From the NCBI GenBank assembly GCA_963830565.1, contig CAWHMO010000005.1:496001-560000 (forward strand): 64,000 nt of DNA, given 5' to 3'. The notes beneath the pieces are model-generated. The model was not told the DNA's origin. It made no database searches and was given only the letters and a program-made list of their open reading frames with translations. Source of the stretch: DATFDN01 sp963830565 (GTDB taxonomy: Bacteria; Pseudomonadota; Alphaproteobacteria; Acetobacterales; Acetobacteraceae). Shown piece by piece: positions 16,684 to 26,049 of this stretch. The number at the start of each line of letters is the position of its first letter. The first letter of the stretch is position 1. The position numbers were made by a program, and so were the translations under genes.

Positions 16684-18171
16684 ATGAGCAACGTCGATGT
16701 GCGCGAATTGCCGGTCCCGTGCGGCACGCTCACGCTGCGCCGCTGGCTCGCGCTAGCGGTAATTCTCGCCGGCACCTTCATGGTCGTGCTCGACTTCTTC
16801 ATCGTCAACGTGGCGATCCCGTCGATGCAGCGGGAGTTGCGCGCCGACACCGCGGCGATTGAATGGGTGGTTGCCGGCTACGGCCTTGCCTATGCGGCGC
16901 TGCTGATCATCGGCGGACGCCTTGGCGACATTCACGGGCGACGCCGCGTGTTCGTCCTCGGGCTCGCGGCGTTCACGCTGGCATCGGCGGCGTGCGGCCT
17001 GGCGCCAAGCGCCGCGTGGCTGATCCTCGCCCGCACGGCGCAGGGTATCGGCGCGGCGCTGCTGGCCCCACAGGTGCTGGCGATTCTCGGCACGACCTAT
17101 GTCGGCGCGGACCGCCCGCGCGCCTTCGCTGCCTACGGCGTCGTCCTCGGCCTTGCCTCGGCCTGCGGCCAAGTGATCGGCGGGTTGCTGATCCAAGCCG
17201 ACATCCTCGGCCTGGGCTGGCGCGCCTGCTTCCTGGTCAACCTTCCCGTTGGCGCGGCGGCATTGCTGCTGAGCCCCGTTGCAGTGCCGGAGTCGCGAGC
17301 GGCTTCGGGCGGCCGGCTCGACCTGCTTGGCGCGGCTCTGGTGACATTCAGTATCGCTAGCGTGTTGCTGCCGCTGATCGAGGGTCGCGCCCGCGGCTGG
17401 CCGGCCTGGACATGGCTCTGCTTCGCGGCGGCGGCGATGTCGCTGGCGGCCTTCGTCCGGCAGCAACGCCGGCGCGCCGCCTGCGGCGCCGCGCCCTTGG
17501 TCGATCCGGCGCTGTTCCAAGTGCGCGGCTTCCGCCTGGGGCTGGTCGCGGTGCTGGCGTTATTCGGCGGCGTAGCCTCGTTCTTTCTGGTGTTGGCGCT
17601 TTATTTGCAGCAGGGCAGGGGACTGGCTCCGCTACCATCCGGCATGGTGTTCACCACGATGGCGCTCTCATTCAGCGCGAGCTCCCTCGCTGCCGGGCCG
17701 GTCGGACGCCACCTGGGCCGGCCTCCGCTGATCGCCGGCGCGCTTGGCATGGCGCTCGGCCTCGGCGCACTGCGGCTGATGGTTGGCTGGATGGACGTGA
17801 GCGGCCCGGCATGGCTGCTCGGCGCCGCATTGCTGGTCGACGGGGCCGGCATGGGCCTAGTGATGGCGCCGCTGGTCGCGACCGTGCTGGCCGGGCTGCC
17901 GGGTCGTCTCGCCGGGTCCGCTGCGGGCGTGCTGGCGGCCGCGCAGCAACTCGCCAATGCGCTCGGCGTTGCGGTGGTCGGCCTGGTGTTCTTCAGCGCG
18001 CTCGGTCACGATCCCCGCCCTGGTGCCTATGGCGGGGCATTCACCGCGAGCGTGGATTGCCTCGTCGCGCTGGCCCTGGTCCTTGCTGTGCTGGTCTCGC
18101 GACTACAGCGGCGCGATCGATGCGAGACTGCGAAAGTCAGTCGAGCGGCACCGGCCCAGTGTAGCGGATGA
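16684..18171 (+). CDS. DHA2-type MFS multidrug transporter (14 TM)
   Basis: 495-residue proton-driven exporter. The first helix carries 'VLDFFIVNVAIPSMQREL' (motif D1 of DHA2), and 'GRLGDIHGRRRVF' is motif A between helices 2 and 3. 'ARTAQGIGAALLAPQVLAIL' is motif B, and a motif C-like 'GLASACGQVIGGLL' follows. About 14 helices can be counted. The start ATG at 16684 has a purine-rich leader; longer in-frame extensions are shadow of the regulator gene. Lying 77 bases after the disrupted XRE gene, it may have been under that regulator's control. Its 3' end overlaps the convergent LVIVD gene by 35 bases. Confidence 0.9.
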   Translation: MSNVDVRELPVPCGTLTLRRWLALAVILAGTFMVVLDFFIVNVAIPSMQRELRADTAAIEWVVAGYGLAYAALLIIGGRLGDIHGRRRVFVLGLAAFTLASAACGLAPSAAWLILARTAQGIGAALLAPQVLAILGTTYVGADRPRAFAAYGVVLGLASACGQVIGGLLIQADILGLGWRACFLVNLPVGAAALLLSPVAVPESRAASGGRLDLLGAALVTFSIASVLLPLIEGRARGWPAWTWLCFAAAAMSLAAFVRQQRRRAACGAAPLVDPALFQVRGFRLGLVAVLALFGGVASFFLVLALYLQQGRGLAPLPSGMVFTTMALSFSASSLAAGPVGRHLGRPPLIAGALGMALGLGALRLMVGWMDVSGPAWLLGAALLVDGAGMGLVMAPLVATVLAGLPGRLAGSAAGVLAAAQQLANALGVAVVGLVFFSALGHDPRPGAYGGAFTASVDCLVALALVLAVLVSRLQRRDRCETAKVSRAAPAQCSG

Positions 18172-19480
18172 CATACAGTCCGCCCGTGAAGCGGTCGTTG
18201 GCGTAAATCAGACCGTTCTCATCCACATAGACGTCGTTGATCTGGATGGTGCCCATCGTGTTGCCAGGCGGGGCCGCCGGGATGACGGAGCCGATCTCGA
18301 CCGGATGCGAGGGGTCGGCGATCGAATACGCCCGCACTCCGCCATTGAAGTAGCTGCCGACCACCGTGCGGTTCAGGGTGCGGGAGGTCGCGATCGGTCG
18401 GTTCATGTCGATGTTATGCGACCCGAACCGCCCGCCCGCGTGACACAGCGCATCCTGGTCGGGCACAGGCGGGAAGGGGGCGAGCGGGTAGGGATGGTGC
18501 TCGTCGGAGATGTTCCATACCCAATTGCGCTTGGGCCAGTCTCGGCAGCGATCGAGCGTGGCTTCCTCGGTCTGCACCGCGATGCCCCGGCCGGTAAGCG
18601 CCAGCACCGTATGCGCGAATCCCTCATCGAGCGACTGCCAGGAGCGGCGAACGATCGCGCGCGGATGCGCCTTGTCGGCGATGTCGAGGATCACCCAGCC
18701 GCCGTCGATCCAGCCGACATAGGCGCGGTCCGGCCGCTCGGCGGGGATCGTGAGCGAGTGCATGCGGATGCCGCTGTCGGGCTGGTACACGCGCGGCGGC
18801 TCGGCTGCCGCGTCGCCCACGCGCGTGCCGGGCAGCCACCATCGGCCGGTCTCGTGCGGGCGCGACGGGTCGGACACGTCCACGATCATCAGGAACTGGT
18901 CGTCGAGCCGGTTGCGGGGAACGAAGTCGCGCGCGCCCGTCGAGAGATAGGCATAGTGCCCGTCGGTGAACCAGACGAAATGAGCCCCGCGCGAGTGCGG
19001 CCCCGACGTATCGAAGTGCGACAGCTTGCGCGGCTGTGCCGGGTCGCTGATGTCGTAGATGTCGAGCCCGGCATGCGGCTGACCCGCCTTTTCCGTCTGA
19101 TGGGCAACGACAAGCGTATCACCCGCGAGGCCGAGCGAGTTGCAGCGCACGAAATCCGCCTCGACTGGAATTTGCGTGATGACGGTCGGGTGCTCGGGGG
19201 CAGTGACGTCGATCACACTGAAACACATCGGCGCCAATTCGTGGGCGAGATACAGCACGCGCCGGCCCCCCGGGTACTGCTTCAGCGCCAAACCCTCGCC
19301 ACCCTTGCCGACCCCGTTCAGGTCACTGCGGCCGATGACCTGCATATTGCTGGCCGAGGCGGCGGCGAGCGGGTCTTCGGCGTGCGCGCCGGCGCCGATG
19401 CCGACCGAGGCAGAAATGCCTGAGACGAGCAGGGCTGCGAGACCAAGAATCGGGCTTCGCCTTGCTGCCGATGCGCTCAT
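18137..19480 (-). CDS. secreted LVIVD-repeat protein
   Basis: 447 residues with an N-terminal signal peptide (hydrophobic 12-33, A-H-A-E cleavage) and repeated beta-propeller-like blades of the LVIVD type: 'LDIYDISDPAQPRKL', 'LMIVDVSDPSRP', 'WVILDIADKAHPR', 'VRAYSIADPSHPVEIG'. These repeats occur in exported or surface proteins. The molecular function is unknown. Divergent from dnaE with a 113-base spacer. Convergent overlap of 35 bases with the MFS gene. Confidence 0.85.
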   Translation of the reverse strand: MSASAARRSPILGLAALLVSGISASVGIGAGAHAEDPLAAASASNMQVIGRSDLNGVGKGGEGLALKQYPGGRRVLYLAHELAPMCFSVIDVTAPEHPTVITQIPVEADFVRCNSLGLAGDTLVVAHQTEKAGQPHAGLDIYDISDPAQPRKLSHFDTSGPHSRGAHFVWFTDGHYAYLSTGARDFVPRNRLDDQFLMIVDVSDPSRPHETGRWWLPGTRVGDAAAEPPRVYQPDSGIRMHSLTIPAERPDRAYVGWIDGGWVILDIADKAHPRAIVRRSWQSLDEGFAHTVLALTGRGIAVQTEEATLDRCRDWPKRNWVWNISDEHHPYPLAPFPPVPDQDALCHAGGRFGSHNIDMNRPIATSRTLNRTVVGSYFNGGVRAYSIADPSHPVEIGSVIPAAPPGNTMGTIQINDVYVDENGLIYANDRFTGGLYVIRYTGPVPLD

Positions 19481-19593
19481 GTGGTCCTCGTTCCGCTCAC
19501 GTGACCATAACCCAATGGCGGGTTCTGCTTCCCAGATACGTCCGCGTCCACGCGAGGCTCGCCGGGACTCGGCGGATCCGTAGACTGCGCTCC

Positions 19594-22500
19594 ATGCCTC
19601 ACGCTGACTTCGTCCATCTTCGCGTCCACTCCGCCTATTCGCTGAGCGAAGGCGCGATCAAGGCCGACAAGATCGCCACCCTGGCCCGCGACGCCGGCAT
19701 GCCCGCCGTCGCCATCACCGATACGGCTAACCTGTTCGGCGCCCTGGAGTTCAGCCAGGCCTGTGCCGCCAAGGGCGTGCAGCCGATCATCGGCTGCCAG
19801 GTGGGCCTGGCTCGGGAAGACAACCCGCGATTGCCGCCCGATCCGGTCATCCTGTTGGCCCAGGACGCGGCGGGGCTCGCGAACTTGCAGCGCCTCTCAT
19901 CGCGGAGCTTCCTGGAGACCGAGCCGGGGCTGAGGGCGCAGCTATCGCTGGACACAATCGTTGCGCATGCCAAGAGCTTGGTCCTGCTGACCGGCGGCAC
20001 CCAGGGAGCGCCGGGCCGGCTGCTCGCGGAGGGACAACGGCGCGAGGCCGAGCGTGTGCTGGCCCGGCTGGCCGAGGGCTTTCCCGACCGGACGGCGGTG
20101 GAGTTGCACCGCCACGGCACGGAGATCGACCGCGCGATCGAGCCGGGGCTGATCTGCCTCGCGGATGAAGCTGGCCTGCCGCTGGTGGCCACCAATGACT
20201 GCTACTTCGCCCGCCCCGAGATGCACGCCGCGCACGATGCGCTGCTGTGCATCGCCGAGGGAAGGCTGCTCTCGGATGCCGAACGCCGCCGCGTCACCCC
20301 AGAGCACTGGTTCAAGCCGGCGCCCGACATGCGCCTGCTGTTCGCCGATCTGTCCGAGGCCTGCGACAACACGCTGGCCATCGCTCGCCGCTGCGCGGTG
20401 ATGGCCGAGAGCCGCAAGCCGCTGCTGCCCGCCTGCCCCAAGGTCCGCCCCGGCCAGACCGAGGAGGAGACGGTGCGCGCGATGGCTCGTGAGGGTCTGG
20501 AGCAGCGGCTGGACGCGATGGGCGCCGACCCCGCGGCGCGGGCGCGGTACGCCGAGCGGCTGGAGTACGAGCTCGGCGTGATCGCCGCGATGGGCTTCGC
20601 GGGGTATTTCCTGATTGTCGCCGACTTCATCCAGTGGGCGAAGGCGCGCGGCATCCCTGTCGGGCCGGGACGCGGCTCCGGAGCCGGATCGCTCGCCGCC
20701 TGGGCACTCACCATCACCGATCTCGACCCGCTGCGCTTCGACCTGCTGTTCGAGCGGTTCCTCAATCCCGAGCGCGTGTCGATGCCCGATTTCGACATCG
20801 ACTTCTGCCAGGAAGGGCGGGATCAGGTCATCGAGTACGTCCGCGGCGAATACGGCGCCGACCGGGTTGCCCAGATCATCACCTTCGGCAAGTTGCAGGC
20901 GCGCGCGGCGGTGCGCGACGTCGGGCGGGTGCTCGGGATGCCGTTCGGCCAGGTGAACCGGGTGGCCGAGCTGATCCCGAACAACCCGGCCAAGCCGGTG
21001 GCGTTGCCCCAGGCCATTGCCGGCGAGCCGCGGCTCCAGCAGATGCAGCAGGACGATGAAGCCGTGCGGCGCCTCCTGGAGATCGCCCAGCAGGTCGAGG
21101 GCCTGTATCGGCACGCCTCCACCCACGCCGCCGGGGTCGTCATCGGCGACCGGCCGTTGATCGAGCTGGTGCCGCTCTATCGCGATCCGCGCTCCGAGTT
21201 CCTGGTTACGCAATACTCGATGAAGCATGTGGAGCAGGCGGGGCTGGTGAAGTTCGACTTCCTGGGCCTGACCACGCTCACCATCCTTGAACGCGCGGTG
21301 GGCTATCTGCGTCCGCAAGGCATCGAGGTCGATCTGGCGAGGCTGAAGCTGGACGATGTCAGGACCTTCGAGATGCTGGCGAGGGGCGACGCCGGCGGGG
21401 TGTTCCAGCTCGAAGGTCAGGGCATGCGCGACGCGCTGCGTCAGATGCGTCCCGACCGCTTCGAGGACCTGATCGCCGTCGTCGCCCTGTACCGCCCCGG
21501 CCCGATGGCCAACATCCCCGATTATTGCAGGCGCAAGCACGGCGAGGCGTGGGAGGCGCCGCACCCCTCGATCAAGGATGTCCTGAGCGAGACCTACGGC
21601 ATCATGGTCTACCAGGAACAGGTCATGCAGATCGCCCAGACCATGGCGGGCTACAGCCTGGGGGCGGCCGACCTGTTGCGCCGGGCGATGGGCAAGAAGA
21701 TCCGGGCCGAGATGGAGGCGCAGCGCAAGACCTTCGTCGATGGCGCGGTGGCGAACGGGATCGACGAGCCAAAGGCAGTCGAGGTGTTCGAGCTGATGGC
21801 GAAGTTCGCCGATTACGGCTTCAACAAGTCACATGCCGCTGCCTACGGGCTGGTCGCCTACCAGACCGCCTGGATGAAGGCGAACCATCCGGAAGCGTTC
21901 ATCGCGGCCTGCATGAGTCTGGCGCTCGCCAACACCGACCGGCTTGCGGGGCTGAAGCAGGAAGCCGAGCGGCTGGGAATTAAGCTGCTGCCGCCGGACC
22001 TGAACCGCTCGGCGGCGGACTTCACGCTGGAGCGGCAGGAGGATGGGCGCTTTGCGATCCGTTATGCGCTGGCGGCGGTCAAGAAGGTGGGCATGGCGGC
22101 GATGCAGGCGATCGTCGTGGCGCGGGGCGAGCGCCCGTTCGCCGACATCGCCGACTTCGCTGCCCGCGTCGATCCACGCCAGCTCAACCGGATGCAGCTC
22201 GAAAACCTCGCGCGGGCAGGGGCCTTCGACATGTTGGATCGGAATCGCGCCCGCGTGTTCGGGGGCGCCGAGACGATCCTGCGCCGCGCCCAGGCCCTGG
22301 CCGGTGAGGCCGAGAGCGGCCAGATCGGACTGTTCGGCGGAGGCGGGCAACCGGAGGCGCTCCGGCTGCCCGATGCGGCCGACTGGCCCGAGCTGGAGCG
22401 GCTCGGCTACGAGGCGGAGGCGATCGGTTTCCACCTCACCGCACATCCCCTGGACGCCTACCGCCATGTGCTGCGACGGCTCGGCGTGGTGGCGATGAAA

Positions 22501-23010
22501 GAGGTGGAGAGTCGTGCGCAGGCGGGCGGTCGGCTGCAGCTCGCGGGAACGGTGGTGGCGGTAAAGGAACGCATCACCCGGACCGGCAGCCGGATGGCCT
22601 GGGTGCGCATCTCCGATGCGTCCGGCTCGTGCGAGGTGACAGTGTTCAGCGAGGTTCTGGCCCGCGCGCGGGAGCTGGTCGTTTCGGGCACAAACCTCGT
22701 GGTCACGGCGGACGCGCAGCCGCAGGGCGAGACGATGCGCCTGACCGCGCAGGAGATCGTCGCGCTCGATCAGGCCGCCGCTGGTGCCGGCGCGGCGATC
22801 CGCGTCTGGCTGGAGCAGACCGCCGCTGTCCCCCACATCCGCGACCTGCTGGGCCGCGAGGGAGGCGGGAAGGGCCGGGTGATCCTGGTGCCCTGGGTCG
22901 GGGATGCGCGGAGCGTGGAGATCGCCATTCCGGGCGGCTTCAATGTGACGCCTCGGCTGACGCAGGCGCTGATGTCGGTGGCGGGGGTGCAGCGAGTGGA
23001 GGAGGTCTAG
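19594..23010 (+). CDS. dnaE: DNA polymerase III subunit alpha
   Basis: Replicative polymerase, 1138 residues, close to the usual 1140-1160. Start chosen at MPHADFVHLRVHSAYSLSEG, the conserved N-terminus of the PHP domain; an upstream extension to 19462 is not family-like. Catalytic acidic motif 'MPDFDIDFC' is near residue 400, with 'GPGRGSGAGSLAAWALTITDLDPL' just before it and 'ALYRPGPM' in the polymerase core. Tandem HhH and an OB-fold ('AGTVVAVKERITRTGSRMAWVRI') form the C-terminal region. The last 71 bases overlap the convergent MFS gene. Confidence 0.97.
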   Translation: MPHADFVHLRVHSAYSLSEGAIKADKIATLARDAGMPAVAITDTANLFGALEFSQACAAKGVQPIIGCQVGLAREDNPRLPPDPVILLAQDAAGLANLQRLSSRSFLETEPGLRAQLSLDTIVAHAKSLVLLTGGTQGAPGRLLAEGQRREAERVLARLAEGFPDRTAVELHRHGTEIDRAIEPGLICLADEAGLPLVATNDCYFARPEMHAAHDALLCIAEGRLLSDAERRRVTPEHWFKPAPDMRLLFADLSEACDNTLAIARRCAVMAESRKPLLPACPKVRPGQTEEETVRAMAREGLEQRLDAMGADPAARARYAERLEYELGVIAAMGFAGYFLIVADFIQWAKARGIPVGPGRGSGAGSLAAWALTITDLDPLRFDLLFERFLNPERVSMPDFDIDFCQEGRDQVIEYVRGEYGADRVAQIITFGKLQARAAVRDVGRVLGMPFGQVNRVAELIPNNPAKPVALPQAIAGEPRLQQMQQDDEAVRRLLEIAQQVEGLYRHASTHAAGVVIGDRPLIELVPLYRDPRSEFLVTQYSMKHVEQAGLVKFDFLGLTTLTILERAVGYLRPQGIEVDLARLKLDDVRTFEMLARGDAGGVFQLEGQGMRDALRQMRPDRFEDLIAVVALYRPGPMANIPDYCRRKHGEAWEAPHPSIKDVLSETYGIMVYQEQVMQIAQTMAGYSLGAADLLRRAMGKKIRAEMEAQRKTFVDGAVANGIDEPKAVEVFELMAKFADYGFNKSHAAAYGLVAYQTAWMKANHPEAFIAACMSLALANTDRLAGLKQEAERLGIKLLPPDLNRSAADFTLERQEDGRFAIRYALAAVKKVGMAAMQAIVVARGERPFADIADFAARVDPRQLNRMQLENLARAGAFDMLDRNRARVFGGAETILRRAQALAGEAESGQIGLFGGGGQPEALRLPDAADWPELERLGYEAEAIGFHLTAHPLDAYRHVLRRLGVVAMKEVESRAQAGGRLQLAGTVVAVKERITRTGSRMAWVRISDASGSCEVTVFSEVLARARELVVSGTNLVVTADAQPQGETMRLTAQEIVALDQAAAGAGAAIRVWLEQTAAVPHIRDLLGREGGGKGRVILVPWVGDARSVEIAIPGGFNVTPRLTQALMSVAGVQRVEEV

Positions 23011-24385
23011 GCGGCTCCGCCGGGGGCCGTGCGCGGCCGGCCAGATCGTCGCCAGCCTCGCGGGGCATCAGCAACGCGATCGGGACGGCGGCGAGCGTGA
23101 AGATCGAAACGCCCAGGAACGCCAGACTGAAATCCGACAATGCCGGAGTGGTGCGCCCTGACAGTGCCATCGCGCCCTCCAGCCCTGCCGCGCCCGCGGA
23201 GACGCCGATTGTCGCGGCAAGCTGCTGCCCGGCGGTATAGAGGCTGGTCGCGGCGCTGACCCGCGCGCGCGGCACGTCGCCATAGGCGAGCGAGTTGTAA
23301 GCGGTGAACTGGAGCGAGCGGAAAAAGCCGCCGATCAGCAGCGCGGCGTAGATCGCCGCCGCCGGCCAGGTAGGACGAAAAGCCGCGCAGATGGCGAGCA
23401 GCACCGCGGAGACCACCCCGTTCCAAACCAGCGTATCACGGAAGCCGAACAGCCGCAGCATGCGCTGAGCGACCGGCTTCATCACCAGCGCGCCCGCCGA
23501 GCTGGCGAAGGTGATCATGCCGCTCTGCGCGGCACTGCGCCCAAAGCCCACCTGCAGCATCAGCGGCAGCAGGAACGGGATGGCGCCGATGCCGACGCGG
23601 AACGGCATCATCGACCCCAGGGCGACGCCGAAGCAGGGCAGCCGCAGGAGCGACAGATCGAGCAACGGCGCCGGGTGCCGCCGCGCGTGCCACACGTACC
23701 CGATCCCGGCGAGCAGCCCCGCCGAGACCAGGGCGACCGTGATCGCCGGCGCGACCACGCCGCGGCCGGCCGTCTCCAGCCCGAACATCAGCCCCGAGAG
23801 CGCCAGTCCCGACAACACCAGCCCGCGCGTGTCGAAGGCCCCGGTCGGCGGCTCGCGCACCTCCTCGATGAAGAGCAGGACCAGGATGATGCCGATGACA
23901 CCGATCGGCACGTTGATGTCGAAGATCCATCGCCATGACGCATAGGTGACGATGAACCCACCGACCGGCGGCCCCACGACGGGGCCGAGCAGGGCGGGGA
24001 CGGTGAGCCAGGCCATGGCCGCCACCAGTTCGGTGCGCGCCACGGTGCGCAGCAGCACCAGCCGGCCCACGGGGACCATCATCGCGCCGCCCATGCCTTG
24101 CAGGATGCGGGCAGCGACCAGGAAGCCGACGGTGTCGGCGCGGCCGCACAGCACCGATCCCACGGTGAACACCGCGATGGCGGCGCAGAACACGCGACGC
24201 GACCCGAACCTGTCGGCCACCCAGCCGCTTGCCGGGATAAACACCGCGACGCTGAGCAGATAGGAGGTCAGCGCGACGTTCATATGCACCGGGTCGGAGC
24301 CGAACGCCTTGGCCATCGTCGGCAGCGCGGTGGCGATGACGGTGGAATCGAGATTCTGCATAAACAGCGCGCAGGCGACGATCAT
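22940..24385 (-). CDS. EmrB/QacA-type MFS drug transporter
   Basis: 481 residues, DHA2-like. 'FMQNLDSTVIATALPTMAKAFG' in helix 1, 'GWVADRFGSRRVF' (motif A), 'RILQGMGGAMMVPVGRLVLLR' (motif B) and 'GPVVGPPVGGFIV' (motif C). The ATG at 24385 places the start almost directly in helix 1. About 14 in-frame residues upstream are Arg-rich but have no ATG/GTG/TTG, so the true N-terminus may be slightly longer or altered. The Pro-rich tail after 'RARPP' is encoded antisense to the dnaE 3' end and may be non-essential. Downstream of ogt and qor on the same strand. Confidence 0.85.
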   Translation of the reverse strand: MIVACALFMQNLDSTVIATALPTMAKAFGSDPVHMNVALTSYLLSVAVFIPASGWVADRFGSRRVFCAAIAVFTVGSVLCGRADTVGFLVAARILQGMGGAMMVPVGRLVLLRTVARTELVAAMAWLTVPALLGPVVGPPVGGFIVTYASWRWIFDINVPIGVIGIILVLLFIEEVREPPTGAFDTRGLVLSGLALSGLMFGLETAGRGVVAPAITVALVSAGLLAGIGYVWHARRHPAPLLDLSLLRLPCFGVALGSMMPFRVGIGAIPFLLPLMLQVGFGRSAAQSGMITFASSAGALVMKPVAQRMLRLFGFRDTLVWNGVVSAVLLAICAAFRPTWPAAAIYAALLIGGFFRSLQFTAYNSLAYGDVPRARVSAATSLYTAGQQLAATIGVSAGAAGLEGAMALSGRTTPALSDFSLAFLGVSIFTLAAVPIALLMPREAGDDLAGRARPPAEPPRPPPLAAPPPPTSAPASAEASH

Positions 24386-24456
24386 CGCGGTGATGCGCGA
24401 TCGGCGCGAGACGCGCGTCGGTCTGTCCGAGGTGGTGGAACTCCTCCCGGCCTGGC

Positions 24457-25433
24457 TCAGGGCAGCAGCACCGTGCTGCCGGTGGTCCGCCGCGCCTCCA
24501 GCGCCTCATGGGCCTTTCCCGCGTCCTTCAGGGGGAAGGTCTGGTTGACCTCGATCTTCACCGCCCCCACCCCCACCACATCGAACAGCTCCTTGGCCGC
24601 GGCTTCCAGGTCGGCGCGCTTGCTCGTGTAGCTCGCGAGGCTCGGCCGGGTCAGGAACAGGCTTCCCTTGGCCGACAGGACGGATATGTCGAAGGGCGGC
24701 ACCGGGCCAGAGGCGTTGCCGAAACTCACCATCAGGCCGAGCGGTGCGAGGCAGTCCAGGCTGGCCATGAAGGTGTCCTTGCCGACGCTATCATAGACCA
24801 CGGGCACCATCGCCCCGCCGGTGATGCGCTTCACCTCGGCGGCGAGATTCGCGTGGCCGACCAGCGCGTGGGTTACGCCATGCGAGCGGGCGAGCTCCGC
24901 CTTCTCCGGTGTCGAGACCACGCCGATCACGGTGGCGCCGAGATGCTTGGCCCACTGGCAGAGCAGCATCCCGACCCCGCCGGCCGCCGCATGCACCAGG
25001 ATCGTGTCGCCGCTCTTCACCCGGTAGGTGCGCCGGATCAGGTACTGCGTCGTCATGCCTTGCAGCATCATCGCCGCCGCGGTCTGGAGATCGATCCCCG
25101 CCGGCACGCGCACCAGCCGATCGGCGGCGATGACGCGCTCGACGGCGTAGGCTCCGATGGTCCCGCCGGCATAGGCGACGCGGTCGCCGACCTTCACCTC
25201 GGTGACGCTCAGGGCCGATCGGCGGTCACGGTCCCGGCGCCCTCCATGCCGATGGTGGCCGGCATCGACGGCGCCTTGTAGAGGCCGGTCCGGAAATAGA
25301 CATCGATGTAGTTGAGGCCCACCGCCTCTTGCTTGACCAGCGCCTCGCCGGGGCCGGGCTCCGGCGTGGGCACGTCCTCCCATTTCATCACCTCCGGGCC
25401 GCCATAGGCGTGAATGCGAATGGCCTTGGTCAT
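24457..25433 (-). CDS. qor: NADPH:quinone oxidoreductase (zinc-free MDR family), frame broken near 25207-25220
   Basis: Reduces quinones with NADPH. The N-terminal third (MTKAIRIHAYGGPEVMKWEDVP...GMEGAGTVTA) and the rest (VTEVKVGDRVAYAGG..., 'VHAAAGGVGMLLCQWAKHLGATVIG' nucleotide-binding fold, 'YDSVGKDTF') are in different frames. Removing one extra base at about 25220 and one at about 25207 gives ...TVTA-I-G-P-E-VTEVKVGDRV, exactly family-like, and a 324-residue protein, the standard length. I infer sequencing insertions rather than a true pseudogene. The ATG overlaps the ogt stop. Confidence 0.82.
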
Positions 25434-25891
25434 GGGCGTTCTCCGTCGACGGTGCGGGCCTCGTGGGCGAGCAGCCAGCGTTTCGTGTCAAGCCCCTCGC
25501 CCCCGGAGTAGCCGCCGAGGCCGCCGGCGGCGACAACCCGATGGCAGGGAATCAGGATGGGAATGGGATTGACCCGATTGGCCTGCCCCACGGCACGGGC
25601 GACCCCGCCGGCGCGCGCCGCGATCTCGGCGTAGGTCTGCGTCCGCCCGTGGGGAATGGCGCGCAATGCCTGCCAGACCCGCTGCTGATACCGGGTGCCC
25701 GGCGGGGCGAGCGGCAGATCGAACGCGCTCAGCGCGCCGTCGAAATAGGCGAAGAGCTGCTCGCGCGCCGCGCGCAGCACCGGCGTCTCGGTCTGATCGC
25801 GCCCCCACCCCCAGTCGAGCGCGACGATGCTCCCAGCCTCCTCCGACAGAGTCAGGTCGCCGATCGGGCTGTGCAGGGAAAGCTGGGGCAA
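25430..25891 (-). CDS. ogt: methylated-DNA--protein-cysteine methyltransferase
   Basis: Suicide repair protein removing O6-alkyl groups from guanine. 153 residues with the active-site motif 'IPCHRVV' and the HTH 'TQTYAEIAARAGGVARAVGQANRVNPIPILIPCHRV' region; the downstream 'GLGGYSGGEGLDTKRWLL' is also typical. The start appears to be TTG at 25891, giving L-P-Q-L-S-L-H-S-P-I-G-D-L-T-L, a normal Ogt opening. The 3' end overlaps qor by 4 bases. Divergent from the PEPC-like gene. Confidence 0.92.
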   Translation of the reverse strand: MPQLSLHSPIGDLTLSEEAGSIVALDWGWGRDQTETPVLRAAREQLFAYFDGALSAFDLPLAPPGTRYQQRVWQALRAIPHGRTQTYAEIAARAGGVARAVGQANRVNPIPILIPCHRVVAAGGLGGYSGGEGLDTKRWLLAHEARTVDGERP

Positions 25892-25985
25892 GCGGGGCCG
25901 ATGGTGGTTTCGGGGCGCCGGATGGCAGACCGGGAGCGGGCGGGAGTCAAGGGCAGGCCGAATTCCGCGCGTTGCCCGACCTGTC

Positions 25986-26022
25986 CCCTGGCGTGCCCCC
26001 TGGCGTGCCTCCCTGGCGTGCC
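25986..26022. repeat. three tandem 12-bp repeats CCCTGGCGTGCC
   Basis: Copies at 25986-25997, 25998-26009 and 26011-26022, the last offset by one T. They lie in the spacer between divergent ogt and the PEPC-like gene, 28 bases before its ATG. They could be operator iterons or simple slippage. Confidence 0.7.
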
Positions 26023-26049
26023 GCGATTGTGCCGTGCATCATCGCGGGA

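Noticed and set aside
19942..21564. Long minus-strand open frame (540 codons) inside dnaE
   Set aside because: Lies fully within the conserved polymerase coding region and has shadow-type composition and no recognisable domain.
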